Source of the DNA: Tenodera sinensis
Taxonomy: Eukaryota > Arthropoda > Insecta > Mantodea > Mantidae
Direction: 5' to 3'
NCBI GenBank assembly: GCA_030765045.1
Contig: CM060964.1
Location: 166,926,115-166,990,114 of the forward strand
DNA: 64,000 nt
Notes under the pieces: generated by a model
Seen by the model: only the letters and a program-made list of their open reading frames with translations
Told to the model about the DNA's origin: nothing
The model's database searches: none
Program-made: the position numbers and the translations under genes
In this document: positions 1 through 11,918 of the stretch, in pieces
Position numbering within the stretch: the stretch's first letter is position 1
Layout of the letters: every line of letters begins with the position of its first letter

Positions 1-1480
1 CGTGTTGCCACTGGGGCTTTCCGCACTCTCGGGTCACCTGTCTATATGCTGACTTAGGCGAACCGCCTTTATCTCTTCGGCGCTCGGCTTTAATGTGTTC
101 ATACATGGCCAGGTTGGCAGCTCACCCTGGTCACCCTTCTTTTCACCTGTGTTGCATCCGGAACTCGCTCACCATTATATGCGAAATAGCAGCATTTCCC
201 GACCAAGCGGCATTCGGTTCCGCGAACTGGCCACCTTGCATCACCTCCAAATGCCTGCTGTAGAACGCTATTCCCTTTGCCGCTATCCTCCTTGGCAGCT
301 CCAGCGTGCCAGGTTCGACCTGGAGCTTTCGGGACGTGCTAAGCCAGCTACCCCACCCTCGGTGTATCGTCAACTATTCACCGAGCTCCCGGGATGTTAC
401 CGGAATTACACTCCGGTATATACCGATGGTTCCCAGATGAGTGGTGCTACAGGATGTAGCTTCATTCATAACGCTGAGGTTCACCAGTATCGCCTTCCAG
501 ATGCCTGCTCGGTTTTTACCGCGCAGCTGTACGCTATATTTTATTTTTTACTTTTTATCTCCAGGTTAGATCCAGGTTGTTTTATCATATGCTCCAATCC
601 TCACAGCACCCTTCAAGTCTTGAGCCAGTTCATCTCGAGCATAACACTAACGATTAAGATACAGACGTTCATATGTCAGTTACTGAGTCACGGATACCAG
701 TTAGTTTTTATTTGGACTCCAGGCCTTGTGGGTATTACCGGGAATGAGGAGTCAGACGCAGCTGGTAAGTCTGCCTTTCGTTTGCCGGAGTTTTCGACAC
801 GCATTCTTCCTTTCACAGGTGTGCAGCCGTACTTCCGGCGTCTCCTCTTGTTATTCTGGCAGAAGATATGGGCTGGCACACAGTTGCGGACAATTAAGGA
901 CACCGTGCAACCCTGACTGACCTCATGCAGCGATTCTCGGCGGTCGGAGGTGATTCTCACCAGATTGAGAATCGATCACACGCGCGCCACTTATGGTCAT
1001 GTGGCGACCCTGTCCCTATGTGTCCACCGTGCGACGTAAAACTCTCCGTGTCGCACGTTTTGCTCGATTGTCCGCGGTAGGTATGCTAGAGAACGCCAAT
1101 CCCTAGGCCTGGGGTTGACCCTGCGATCCGTTCTCGGCGACGACCCTGTTTCCGTAGATAAGGTGCTGCGGTTCGTCGTCGAAATTGCATTCGCGATGCA
1201 AGTTTAACTTGTGTTTTATTCCTAGGATCGTGGTTTTTAGAGTTTTTGTCTATGATTTTTATTGTTGTTTTACCGTGTGTTTTTAGCCCTTTAACTGTCT
1301 ACTGTTTTAAGGTTTTAACCTGTTATATTTTAATTTTTAATGTTTTTAACTCTTTTAGATGCTACTCCCTTGTTTTATCTTTCATTTAAACGTACCGATT
1401 TGAGCGATTTTAAACTTTGACTTCGGGCCCAAATGACCTTGCTGTCGACGGGCCCAAATGACCTAGCTGTCGACGGGCCC
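1..1480 (+). mobile_element. 3' end of a non-LTR retrotransposon (RNase H and 3' UTR), degenerate
   Basis: An open frame from 95 to 916 reads VYTDGSQMSGATG, then FTAQLYAIFYF, IICSNPHSTLQ and GITGNEESDAAGK, the four blocks of a LINE RNase H domain. The usual Glu of FTAELxAI is Gln and the usual Asp of CSDS is Asn, so two of the four catalytic acids are lost. Past a frame change, about 1010-1080 reads CPPCDVKLSVSHVLLDCPR, the C-x2-C...H...C motif at the C-terminus of jockey/R1/Loa-type LINEs. The 3' UTR follows to about 1480. The 5' end lies outside the window. It is inactive and intronic. Confidence 0.8.
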
Positions 1481-1536
1481 TTAAGTCCCACTCACCCACC
1501 CACCCACCCAGCCATTCACTCACTCACTCACTTATC
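1424..1536 (+). repeat. 25-bp tandem repeat and simple CCCA/CTCA tail at LINE 3' end
   Basis: Two 25-bp units beginning CGGGCCCAAATGACC occupy 1424-1448 and 1449-1473, with a third partial unit from 1474. They are followed by a (CCCA)/(CTCA) run at about 1486-1536. This looks like a repeated 3' UTR plus simple tail of the LINE. A short related segment recurs at 43829-43870. Confidence 0.75.
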
Positions 1537-3289
1537 CATTATTTTGCAGTAGTAATTTCAGTGTTACTAAAAAGCATTATTCAATTTTTTGTTTTCAAGA
1601 GAACCAAAATTAAGTGTGATTCATTGTCAAAAATGAAATATTATGTGGTCTGTTTTCTATAGCTGAAACATCTGGTAGTATATGTATCACACCAACTCCA
1701 GAAACTGTACTTTGCATAGAGATTAAGTGTAAATGTTAATATTTTTGTCTTTGTTGATTCATAATGTTTTACTATGCCATAAGAGGGAGAATGTTATTAC
1801 TTAGAAATATTTGTACTTCTATTCACATCATAACTGAAAAAATGTTCTTTCACGTGTAACACTCCGTACTGGAATAGTTATAGTTAATGCTGCCAAATTA
1901 AACTGCACACGAAATCTATTACAGCATTTTTCAGCAAAGACCTCTGCTTTACACAGGTTGTTTCATTATTTTCTAAGTAAGCTTAATGCACAATCATAAA
2001 TAACATTCACTCAGCAGGATTTATCATTAATATAGACTTACTCCTGAAAACTCACTACAATGTCATTATGTTGTTATTACATACTATTGAACAGTTAGTT
2101 TGCCAAACACATACATTTTTTAAACATACAAAGCTGTTCACTTACCATTCATTCTCAGAAAGGGCGCTTATTGGTGGTTTTAAATTAGTTTTAGTTGGAC
2201 TTCAGTGGGCTGGAGACTTGAGTGGTTTAGCATAATGTATTAAAAAGACAAAAAACAAAATGTTAAATTTGCATTCTTGGACTTGTATAGAATATTCTGC
2301 TGATTAAAAATTATCAAAGAATAATTAAAATAAGTATCATCTACCAAATCATTAATCAATTTATATTATAACTGAAGTTTAGTAAACAGTTCTCCAGAAC
2401 TTCGTTTGGTTGCAGTATTTTGTTATCGTTTCTATAAGGAAACCAAATTGGTGGTAACAGTATTTTTTTTAACTAAGTGAAAATAAAACAAAAAAGCATG
2501 AGAAGCTAATATGCCCATAATTCATAATGTACTGAAGGCTTAAGATCAACTATTTATATGCTCGCTTTCTGCCATTTTTTATTTCATGCTTCCTTAATAC
2601 AAGGCTGTCATGGTGACAAAGCTTAATTTTTAGCAACAGTTTGGTTATACATACACATTTTCTAAAAGGAAAGAACATAACACAAGATTCATGTAATATG
2701 TTCATAAAATAAATTGTAGTATTATATGCATTGTTAATTTAAAGTTTGGTAAACAAGAAAATGCCTCATCAGTTAACATGTATTCACATTCATAGTATAA
2801 AAGAGAATTTCAGAAGGAAGCCTTACCCAGGCAAATAGTTGCAGACAGAAATTGAAGTAATGCTCAGCAGATGAAAGTTAACTCCCAACTCACAGTGATA
2901 GACCTTTGACTGGTATGTTTAGTATAAAGCACTATGTGAATCTCCTGTATTGCGACCAATGAGGAAATTGAGGAGCAGTAGTTGGGAACTTCAGACATAA
3001 AAACAAATCTTTATCTTTATACTCTGGTGGCACAATACATAATAATACATAATAATATTACTAAGATTTGGTGATTGGATTTGTGATCATCATCATCTAC
3101 CATACATTCATTGTGTTTATGATATGCTATGTTCCTTTGAATTTATTGTAGTGTGCATAGCTAAAATTTTTGAGGATCTGTGTCTGTAATTACTTAATCT
3201 GTGAACTTCACTGCCAATGGGTTTTATCTGGGATTGCTTTCAAGATATTTCACCTTTTTATTATCAACATTTCATATGTTTTGTTTTAG
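1537..3289 (+). other. Intron sequence without recognised genes
   Basis: AT-rich, stop-dense sequence between the LINE tail and PKNOX exon 1. The last 60 bases carry the branch/pyrimidine region for the 3289 acceptor. I recognise no transposon protein or RNA gene in it. Confidence 0.6.
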
Positions 3290-3461
3290 GCATCCATTGT
3301 TTCCACTACTAGCTTTGTTATTTGAAAGATGTGAACAAGCAACACAGTCTGCAGAATGTCCTAACTCAGAAAGTTTCAATATGGACATCCAGGCCTTCGT
3401 GCAGCATCAAGAACGTGATAGGAAGCCTTTTCTCTTGAATGATCCTGAGGTTGACGGACTG
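3290..3461 (+). CDS. PKNOX: PKNOX exon 1 of window: end of MEINOX HR1 and linker
   Basis: 57 full codons plus one leading base that completes an upstream Arg-like codon. Translation starts HPLFPLLALLFERCEQATQ, the conserved helix of MEINOX homology region 1, then CPNSESFNMDI and KPFLLNDPEVDGL, the linker typical of PREP proteins. The acceptor is the pyrimidine-rich TTTTGTTTTAG ending at 3289; the donor is CTG|GTTAGT at 3462. The exon ends in phase 0, matching exon 2. Open reading continues on both sides only into intron sequence, so the apparent Met at 3201 is not a start. Homothorax-type proteins have a longer, different linker here, which argues against Meis. The upstream exon is outside the window, and the preceding LINE fragment (1-1536) is intronic. 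Confidence 0.93.
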
Positions 3462-3703
3462 GTTAGTATTTTAAATGTTTCTGATACTCTACTAATGCTT
3501 TTGTACACTAAAATGTTGAGACATTTACTGTTATTTTCATGTAAATAGCAGTCACAATATTAAAGGGAATAGCAACAGCAGTGAGGTTGGTGGTGATGGT
3601 GACAGCAGTGGCATATATTGTGAGCTATCAAAGCTATCTTCAAAGCCCATACTTGAAGTAAAATAGAAATTAATAAGTAATATTAATAATAAATACTAGC
3701 AAG

Positions 3704-5607
3704 TTTGAATATTCTCACGAAACAAAGAAGATTTTATCGCCGACATTGAAATACCCACATATAACCTGAATAATGAAGACACATTAAAAGCCAAAATTGA
3801 ATGCCTAGAGATTTTAAAGCAATTATGCCCAAAACCGAACAACTAGAACAACAAAAAAATAGTAGAAAACTTGAACAAGAAACTTGCGGTGTTTCTAAAA
3901 GCAGACAAAGGCAATTCCCTGGTTATTTTGGAGATTGAAGAATACAACCGTAGAGTCAACCTTATGCTAGAAAGTCCTAAATATGACTTTAATCACATAT
4001 ACCACATCAATCAATAAAGTTTTACAAGTTACAAAAACATTAACAACACCTGAAAAATTTAGCCTAAAACCTTCTAATCCCATACTGCCACAGTTATATT
4101 GCCTACCAAAAGTACACAAACAAGACAATAGCACGAGACCACTCATTAACGGCAGCAATTCGCCTACTTACCACAGTGCTAAATGACTAGTAAACAAGCT
4201 AAAATCTTACACAAAATTTTAAAGTTTAAGAATTGAGAGCTCCTTGGAACTCGTAAAATACCTGCAGAACTACACTATCCCTGAAGGCCACATAATGGTT
4301 TCTTTTGACCTTAAATTTCTTTTTACCAGCATCCCAGTGGAGAAAATACCTACACTCATTAGGAAATGGTTGACTGACTACAATAGACCCCACGGAAATA
4401 AACGACGTCATTAACCATAGGGAAATTTGCACAAAGAATAATTACTTCACATTTGACAATAAATTCTACAAACATTCAAAAGGTTTAACAATGGGGAGCT
4501 CACTGTTATCGTATTTAGCGGACATGTACATGAACTTTTTCGAAACTCACATAGTAAATTCTTTTCCATGTATGTTCAAATTTTGGAGAAGATACATGGA
4601 TGAAATTTTCGCCATAATTCCCCAGAAACAAAAAGAAGACTCTCCAAAATTACTAAACCTACAGGACAACCATATAAAATTTACAATTGAAATAGAAGAC
4701 AACAACACATCACAATTCCTGGACCTCAAAATTACATAAAGAAAAACAGTTGCAACCCAGTTTCACACCAACTGACAGCACTTAGAAGCTTAATTCACTG
4801 GTTATATAATGTCCCTTTAAATAAAGAGAAATTTCTGAAATAGCAACATCATATAGAAGAAAGAGCAGCACTAAATGGATTCAACCCAGCCACCATTAGG
4901 AACATGTCAAAAAATGCAGAAAATCTCAAGATAATTTCGCAAACCACTACATTAACACCACTTACAAATAACAACTGGAAATTTAGAAAATTCACCTACC
5001 ATCCCTGGGCCTTTAGGAAATTTGAAAGAATCTTCAAAAAATTAAACATAAAACTGGTACCACAAAACAAATACAGTTTAAAAAACCTGCTGAACAAGCC
5101 ACTAAACAATACTATCCCTTACAATCTAAAAGCTGGAATTTACCAGATCAACTGCAATAGTTGCAATAAAAGCTATATAGGAAAAACTAAAAGAAATTTG
5201 GAAATCAGACTAAACGAACATCAGAGAAACATAAAATTAAAACAAACTGAGAAGTCTGCTGTAGCACACCACTTTTGGAATAAAAACCACAACATTGGCT
5301 TCGATATAAAACTGTTAACATCTCTAAATTCACCAATAAAACTGAGCACTTGGGAAAAAATATACATAATCAAAAGCAATAATAAAGTGATTAACTTTGA
5401 AATCCCAGCTTTAAATGAAGTGTTAGAGCTCTGCACCCCTAACACGAGATGGCAACAGGACGATGGTAGCAGAGAGAGGGAACAAGAGGATAACGTCAGT
5501 CACCCAACGGCTGATGATGGGACCGAACGGTCTTGAAAACATTTCCAGTTTTTAAAACAGTTTAAGTGAAGGTGAGCAAAAAAAAAGTAACTCAAAATGA
5601 CCTCAAT
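3704..5607 (+). mobile_element. Penelope-like retroelement with GIY-YIG endonuclease, frameshifted
   Basis: Flanked by CTAGCAAG at 3696-3703 and 5608-5615. About 3890-3960 reads LKADKGNSLVILEIEEYN, the N-terminal block of Penelope RT. A shifted frame gives QLYCLPKVHKQDNSTRPLI, and 4491-4740 gives MGSSLLSYLADMYMNFFE then FWRRYMDEIFAI. The last block is RT motif C, where the family normally has YVDD: here the second Asp is Glu. 4904-5536 encodes a linker and a GIY-YIG domain (GIYQINCNSCNKSYIGKT, RLNEHQRNI, AVAHHFWNKNHNI). Penelope-like elements use the GIY-YIG nuclease to nick the target. Stops at 4186-4490 and the motif C change show that it is inactive, although the GIY-YIG part is a long open frame. 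Confidence 0.88.
4904..5536 (+). pseudogene. GIY-YIG endonuclease part of the Penelope-like element
   Basis: A 210-codon open frame. Residues about 85-150 contain GIYQINCN, SYIGKTKRNLEIRLNEH and HHFWNKNH, with the Tyr-x-Ile...Tyr-Ile-Gly core, the Arg of RLNEH and the conserved His and Asn residues of Penelope-type GIY-YIG nucleases, preceded by a CxxC-like pair (CNSCNKSY). The upstream 80 residues (FRKFTYHPWAFRKFERI) form the linker between RT and nuclease. It is separated from RT by stops at 4740-4900, so it would not be made as an RT fusion. Confidence 0.8.
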
Positions 5608-6317
5608 CTAGCAAGCTTCCCTCATGAAGAATTGGCAAGTAGGATGGAATAAGTCTTGTTCTCTACCATTGAACAGGGGGGAGAACAGCGCTTCAGGTGC
5701 TTACTGCCGGAGCCTTCACTATGATACGGAGGTGGGGTGAGGGGAAAAGTATAGGAATAGGTGCACCAAAGCTTCGGAATCCCATGTCGCTATACTCAAA
5801 CGAGCATCTCCGGATTGTGCCATATAGACACAACTGGCATGGACTTAGCAAGAGCGCTCTGTTTTTAATTTTGTGTGATTATTATGATTCTCAATAGCTG
5901 TATTAGTATTATTTATTTCATACTGTATAGCGTACCAAGACAGTTGCTAGTACTAATTCTTTGAAATGGATGAACAATGTGTAATAAAACAGTTGGTAAA
6001 ATGACCATACTTACAGTTGAAATACAAGGAAAAGTGAGAGTAAAACAGGGATGGTTTACTGCAGCTCTTCCACACTTGCAGTGTTAGCAGAAGGAAAAAA
6101 ATAAGAATCCTTACAAAAGATACTTTAATATAAACAATTACGATAAGCACATAGGTGTATTACAAATAAGAGGGCACTAATTGAGCAAAACATACTTACC
6201 TTGCAACCAGATATTATAATTTTTTCGGAACATGGACTGAAAGGAGATGAGGTGAAAGTAAATAACTATGAAAACTATTCTATGGGGTCTAGCTTCTGTA
6301 GAGAGTATCATAAAAGT

Positions 6318-6340
6318 GGGGGGGGGGGGGGGGGGGGGGG
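6318..6340 (+). repeat. 23-base G homopolymer inside the LINE endonuclease frame
   Basis: Twenty-three consecutive G in an otherwise AT-rich coding region, where the endonuclease should have a short Gly pair before VVFYIKQG. The frame before the run and the frame after it differ, so the run length itself breaks the reading frame. Confidence 0.95.
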
Positions 6341-8050
6341 TTGTATTTTATATTAAACAAGGGATAAAATATAAAGCTATAAACTGTAAAAAATTCTGTG
6401 AAGATAGGTGTTGTGAACTGGCGGCAATTGAAGTAGGCTTAAAAAACAGAAAGATCATCATAATAGGGGTCTACAGTCCTCCTAACACAAACAAAGCGAT
6501 ATTTTTTGAAAGATTTGAAGAATGTTTAAACAAGTTAAATAATAAGAAAGACAAAATTGTAATAGGTGATTTTAATGTGGACATATTAGTAGAAAATAAT
6601 AAGAAAAGACAGTTACTAGAAATACTTATAAGAAACAATATTACACTGGTGGACACAGAACCAACCAGAGTAACCAAACAGTCGGCAACCTGTGTAGATC
6701 TTGTATGTACAAATCTCAAAAGGGAATGCTTTGAAGTTAAGATTATTAGAAATGGAATTAGTGACCATTATGGGCAACTAGTAGTAAGTAAATACTTAGG
6801 TAATCTAAAAGATAAATCAAAAAAACTAATTGAAGATAAAAGAGTAGTAAATAAAAGTACATTAGAAGCGTTGAAAAATAATATTAAAGCAGCCCCATGG
6901 AGTGAGATGTATGTACAGAATGAAATAAATGAAACATTTGAGAAATTTGCCAAGATATCACAGAAATGTGTAAGTACAGCTATACCTATACGTAAAGTAT
7001 ATCACAAGGTACAAAAGGGTAAAATTTGGTACTCTAAAGGTATAAATATATCAAAAAAACGTATGCAATTCCTAAACAGTTTAAAACACCCTAATTTAGA
7101 TGAGAAATCATACAGATATATAGATAATTACAGGCAAATATTAAATAGGCTAATAAATGAGGCTAAAAAGATACATAATAAAACACAGTTACAAAATTCT
7201 GATAACAAAACCAAAACGACATGGAATATTATAAATGCATCATACAAAGAAAAGAAACAAATATGGACAGAAAACTTACATATTGAGGTGAATAATAGAC
7301 TAATAAAAAAACCAATAAATGTAACAAACAGTTTTAATGATTATTATATCAACCTGGTAACATCCTTGGGAATTAAACAAGATTTAAGTGGGCATACAAA
7401 CGGAAGTAGGGTGTCTAATTCAATGGTGTTAAAAGAAGTATCAGAGGAACAAGTAGTTAAACAGATAAATAATCTAAAATGTAAGCGGTCCTGCGGATTA
7501 GATGACTTTTCAAATGAAATGGTAAAATATTGTAAATATGAATTAAAGGAAATAATAACATACTTAACCAACCTTTCTTTCATGTCTGGAACATTTCCTA
7601 ATCTATTAAAAAAGGTAATAGTGAGACCGATATACAAGCAAAAAAAATTCAAAACTCGCTATGGAAAACTATAGACCAATATCGTTATGTTCAACATTCT
7701 CTAAAATAATAGAGGGCCTATTTTTAAATCAACTAAAGAGCTTGTGCGAAAAGTACAATATTATATCAGAATACCAGTTCGGTTTTCAAAAAAAGAAGTC
7801 AACAATAAATGCTATTTGTAAAGGAAATGACATTCTTATAAAAGCAATAGACAATAAGGAATATATAATCGCAATTTTTCTTGACTTATCTAAAGCATTT
7901 GATTGTGTAAACTTAAATAAATTGTCCAAAATAATTGAAAATTACAGGATTAGGGGCCTTCCACTTACTTGGATAAATTCATATTTAAAAAATAGAGAAC
8001 AATGTGTTGAAATTGTATATAATATAGGCGGTAAATTAAATAAAATCAGA

Positions 8051-8424
8051 TCCTCAATGAAAAATAGTTTTTACTACAGAGGCATTAAATATTACAACAA
8101 ATTACCCATTGAAGTAAAAAAATATAAATTCCATTCACCGTTTCAAAAAACATCTCAAGCAATTTTTGATGTTATTATTCAACTGATGAGTTTTTGCATT
8201 GTTGAGGTAAATGCAGATCTAAGGATGTAAGGGGTGAAACAGTATCTGGTACAAGGTGTCCTTTGTAGTCTGGAGGATTTTGAGCTTGAGTTTTAGATGA
8301 GGGTTTGTAGATAGATTGTGCCTGTGAATATTATGTATGTAAGTACTATATTTTGTAAGTAGTTTTTTTAGTGACACAACCACAACATGTATATGTTTTT
8401 ATGGTTGAAAATAAATAAATAAAA
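8051..8424 (+). mobile_element. 5'-truncated LINE 3' end inserted within the RT of the first LINE
   Basis: The host LINE stops at GGKLNKIRS and resumes at 8425 with VTHGVPQGS. The interruption encodes NSFYYRGIKYYNKLPIEVKK, a typical jockey/CR1 C-terminus, then about 300 bp of 3' UTR ending in a (AAAT)n tail at 8409-8424. Thus it is a 374-bp 5'-truncated LINE copy in the same orientation as its host. Confidence 0.78.
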
Positions 8425-9475
8425 GTTACACACGGCGTTCCACAAGGCTCAAAACTTGGACCATTTTTATTCCTTTTATACATAAACTCTTTATTCCAAA
8501 AAATAATACAGGATGATGGTCTAGCCATAGGTTATGCCGATGATACAACAATTATAGTTAAAGGCATTTCAGAAATAGATGTGCAAAATAAAGCTAATTT
8601 AATATTAGAAACAGTCAGCAGAGAACTAACTAATTTAGGTATGACACTAAATATTAATAAGACACTATGGATGCAAATCTCACTAAGTAATGGGAGCCAG
8701 TCCCATATTCAACTAAAGATAGAAAATAGATTAATTCAGCAAGTAAGTGAAACAAATTTTTTAGGGTTAGTAATAGATGACAAATTAAACTGGAAAAAGC
8801 ATACAGAAAAAATTGCTAAAAAAATAAATACAGACAATCAGCACACATAATGGACAGAAAGAGCCTTATACAAATATATTATGCTTTTATACATTCACAT
8901 CTGAGTTATGGGATTGTGTTATGGGGTAATGTACAATAAAAGGCAATGCTTAGAATATTTAGATTGCAAAAGAGAGCGTTGCGGATAATATGTAGTTTAA
9001 AAAGGATGGACACTTGCAGGAATGTCTTTAAAGATTTTAATATATTAACATTCCCTGCACTATATATCTACGAATGTATTAAATTTACAATAAAAAATTA
9101 TAGCGATCAATGTAAGAATATGAACATACACAAACACAATACAAGAACTAAGCAAAACTATTATATTAAGAGACTAAGAGGAACTTTAGGTAATAAAAGT
9201 GTAGAAATCAAGGCTAAAGAATTGTACAATCATTTACCAAATAAATTAAAATGTATAACAGATGATAAGAAAAAACTCAAAGCAACTAAAAGGTATTTAT
9301 TAGAAAAGGTTTTCTACTCTATAGAAGAGTACATAGACGTAAATAAACTCTAATATATAAGATTGTAAGATATAGCTATATGTATTTTTGTGAAAATTGT
9401 GACAATCCTTGTAATGATGTAAATACAATTGGAGCTAATAAATGAATGAATGAAATGTAGCTGTCTGGTTCATGC

Positions 9476-9508
9476 GAATTAAATTAAATTAAATTAATTA
9501 AATTAAAT
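9476..9508 (+). repeat. (AAATT)n pentanucleotide run
   Basis: About six copies of AAATT just after the LINE tail, at the point where copy B of the hAT has a single AATTAAATAAAC. It is a local expansion inside hAT copy A. Confidence 0.8.
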
Positions 9509-9859
9509 TCTGTATTGTCAATAGACTGCAATACAGTTTTTGACATTGTCACACATTTATATTTATAATTTGTATTACAGAGATGGACAACCTAATGGTT
9601 ACACATATTACTATAGCTACCTATCATTTGTGATTTACACAGAGAGTCTGTAATTTCAATATGGACATTATTATAGTTCATTGATACTGTACAATGTCTT
9701 TGTTATCAAATACTTCTTCAGAGCACTCTCAAATTGTTTTCCTTAAACTTAATTGCTGGCCAGCTTGTTTACAACTGAGAAAACGTCCTGAAACATGACA
9801 GGTTTTGCAATTATAGTGTATTTAACCACAGCTTTGGATAAACATAAAAGATCAACAAC

Positions 9860-11118
9860 AGTTGTTGTTAGCTAATGATGGATTTCTGACAATGAAGTCA
9901 TTAATCCTCTTGCTTTCCAATATTTTTCACTGATGGATGGGTTACTGGACGTGACCGGGCATATTTGAAGGTGGTCTCGATCCATTTCCCTTGCAGATCA
10001 CATAGAGGACAGAGTGGTGAAGAATATATCCCAATTCGTTTAAATGTTTTGCCAGACAATCATGTCCTGTAATCAACCTGAAGGTTGCAACTGCTGTTTT
10101 TCGAGGATACTCAGGAATTACTGTTTGAATGTTTGGTAGTTCCCATCTTTTATTCTTTGATTTTTCATAGTAATATTTTGCAATAATTTTTTTGAATTCA
10201 GAGTTAGCAAATACTGTATAAATGTAGATGTGTTTTGTTATCCCAAAAATTTAGCTTTATTAATTCAATTTTATCTGTGTTATCCATTTCTTTAAGAATT
10301 TCAAAGGAGGATTTAATGTCCTTTTTGACTCCAACTAATATTCTACTACTTATCTGTCTATTTTTGGGTAGTAGGTGTAGTAGAAAACCAGTAAAATTGA
10401 AGTATTTAAGTTGATCATTTGTTAGATTTGCTTCTTGTATGAAAAATATATCTATGTTGTAGTCAAATACAATTTTATTGAGTTCTACTCTTTTGTTTGG
10501 GTGAGACCACCCGCATTCCATTGTAAAAGTCTGATGTTAGATCTTCTATTAATATAATGTTTTGGTTCTTGAGAAGTAGTCCCCGCCCGTAGATCTGAAT
10601 GGGGGACTATTTTAACTCTGGAACATTTTACCCCTCGAGTCATATTTCATAAATATTGAAGAGACTTAGCAGTAAATGTAACCGCTTTTTAGAGAGCATC
10701 ATACTTTTATGTTTTGGCGGTCACATCACTCTCTCACAACCCCCAGAATGTCTGGAGAACCACGCCTGTCGTTGGTTTATGGGTCTCACCAACCTGACCG
10801 GGAGGATTATCAAAATAAATTCACCGACCATATCCTCTGATTACCAATCAGAGGACGTATTACATGCCATGACAGGTCAGCATGTTAGGGTTTAAGATTT
10901 TAGAGAAATGGAGAGTTTGGAAAAATAAGGACTCCCTAGCCCTCGGGAACCCTAATAGCATCGGAGTTGGAAGAGAACAAGAGATGATCAAGGTAAGGTC
11001 AGATAGAAAAGCTACAGTGAGGAGCAAAACACCAGTAAGTGGAAGTAATGTTCTGCTCAGCTTGGGTACCTTGTGGTCGCCATTCACATATCCCTTAGAT
11101 GGGGATCCCTGAGTAATG
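9860..11118 (-). mobile_element. Internally deleted LINE (5' region plus endonuclease start plus C-terminus), minus strand
   Basis: Flanked by a perfect 11-bp duplication AGATCAACAAC at 9849-9859 and 11119-11129. On the minus strand it begins with about 600 bp of 5' sequence (11118-10522). The frame 10521-10204 follows (VELNKIVFDYNIDIFFIQEANL), the first strand of an AP-type endonuclease. Directly after it, 10200-9870, reads IPEYPRKTAVATFRLITGHDCLAKHLN and SISEKYWKARGLMTSL, the end of a LINE protein, and an AACAAC tail. Reverse transcriptase and most of the endonuclease are missing, so it is a 1.26-kb non-autonomous derivative. A related C-terminus lies at 61905-62272. Confidence 0.83.
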
Positions 11119-11129
11119 AGATCAACAAC

Positions 11130-11620
11130 TAGAAACATAGGATTTGAAGAAATATGGTCTAAAACTGAGCATTGGTAATGAAGAGAATGAAGAAAGGCTC
11201 AGAAAGAGAAATTGTCATGAAAATGAAACCCATTCTTCGTAATTAAGGATTTTCTATAAAGTCCTGGACACATTAATAACTCAAACTAAATTAAGATTTG
11301 AATCACAGAAACAGTTGAAATTTCTGGTCTTGATGCTTAACATTTTGCAAGTTATGATAAGAGTTTTCCAACAAATCTGTTTTGTGAATCAAGAGAACCA
11401 TATGTTTCCTATTTTGATATACTCCCTTTGAAAAATGTACTCAAAGTGTTATATTCACCTCAAAAATTTTCTAGCAAGTCTGTTCAAGCAATTGCAAATT
11501 ATATGAAATCAAATGGACTTGATGTGTAAGGTGAAGTTTACAGACTATGTGAACTAACTTTAACATTTCCTTCCACAACTACAAGCCCAGGAAGGAGTTC
11601 TTCAGCCTTGAAATCAATAA
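11130..11620 (+). pseudogene. hAT transposase C-terminus (ZMYM1-like), copy A
   Basis: Matches 50016-50438 closely at the DNA level and continues further: after YMKSNGLDV come EVYRLCELTLTFPSTTTSPGRSSSALK, the hAT dimerisation block (usually xxAERSFSxLxxIK). Several stops and a lost ATG prevent translation. The pair of copies allows ancestral frames to be judged. Confidence 0.75.
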
Positions 11621-11918
11621 AATTTTATTTATAGGCAACACAAATTGATGTGAGCAAGTAGGCTCTTCTGCCGATAGAAAAAGAAATGCTTGTTTCATTG
11701 AGAAGACCTGACAAATTGTTTTCTGGTAGTGTGACAACACAGTTTACCCATAAAGAAAGACAGCTGGAATTCATGTATATATAAACAAATATGGTAAAAT
11801 TATTCATTTTACTTTTATAATTGTTGTTCAGTTGGTTTCAAGAAAAATTTATTTAAATACACTGTTCACGAAGTTCACATTTAATCAACCCCTTATTGTC
11901 CGGATCTGGTATGCTTAG

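Larger units (their letters stand above)
6153..9454 (+). mobile_element. Jockey-like LINE (endonuclease plus reverse transcriptase), inserted in hAT copy A
   Basis: Boundaries come from comparison with hAT copy B, where GATAAGTATGTGTGGCTG is continuous. 6180-6310 reads LQPDIIIFSEHGLKG, the start of an AP-type endonuclease. After a 23-G run it continues as VVFYIKQGIKY, IIIGVYSPP, VIGDFNVD and RNGISDHYGQ. RT blocks follow: ENYRPISLCSTFSKIIE at 7661, FLDLSKAFD near 7880, then after an inserted LINE tail VTHGVPQGS and GYADDT near 8530. 8946-9353 gives the C-terminal part (RNIICSLKRMDT-like and NHLPNKL). The tail is TAAATGAATGAATGAA. YADD is intact, but the G run, the 8051-8424 insertion and further frame breaks inactivate it. 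No CCHC or RNase H is visible. Confidence 0.87.

Noticed and set aside
3201..3289. Met at 3201 as the PKNOX start
   Set aside because: The stretch is intronic, ends in a polypyrimidine tract and AG, and does not resemble the PKNOX N-terminus; homology starts at 3291.
4904..5536. Homing endonuclease or host GIY-YIG gene
   Set aside because: It follows Penelope RT blocks and lies within CTAGCAAG duplications, so it is the endonuclease of a Penelope-like element.
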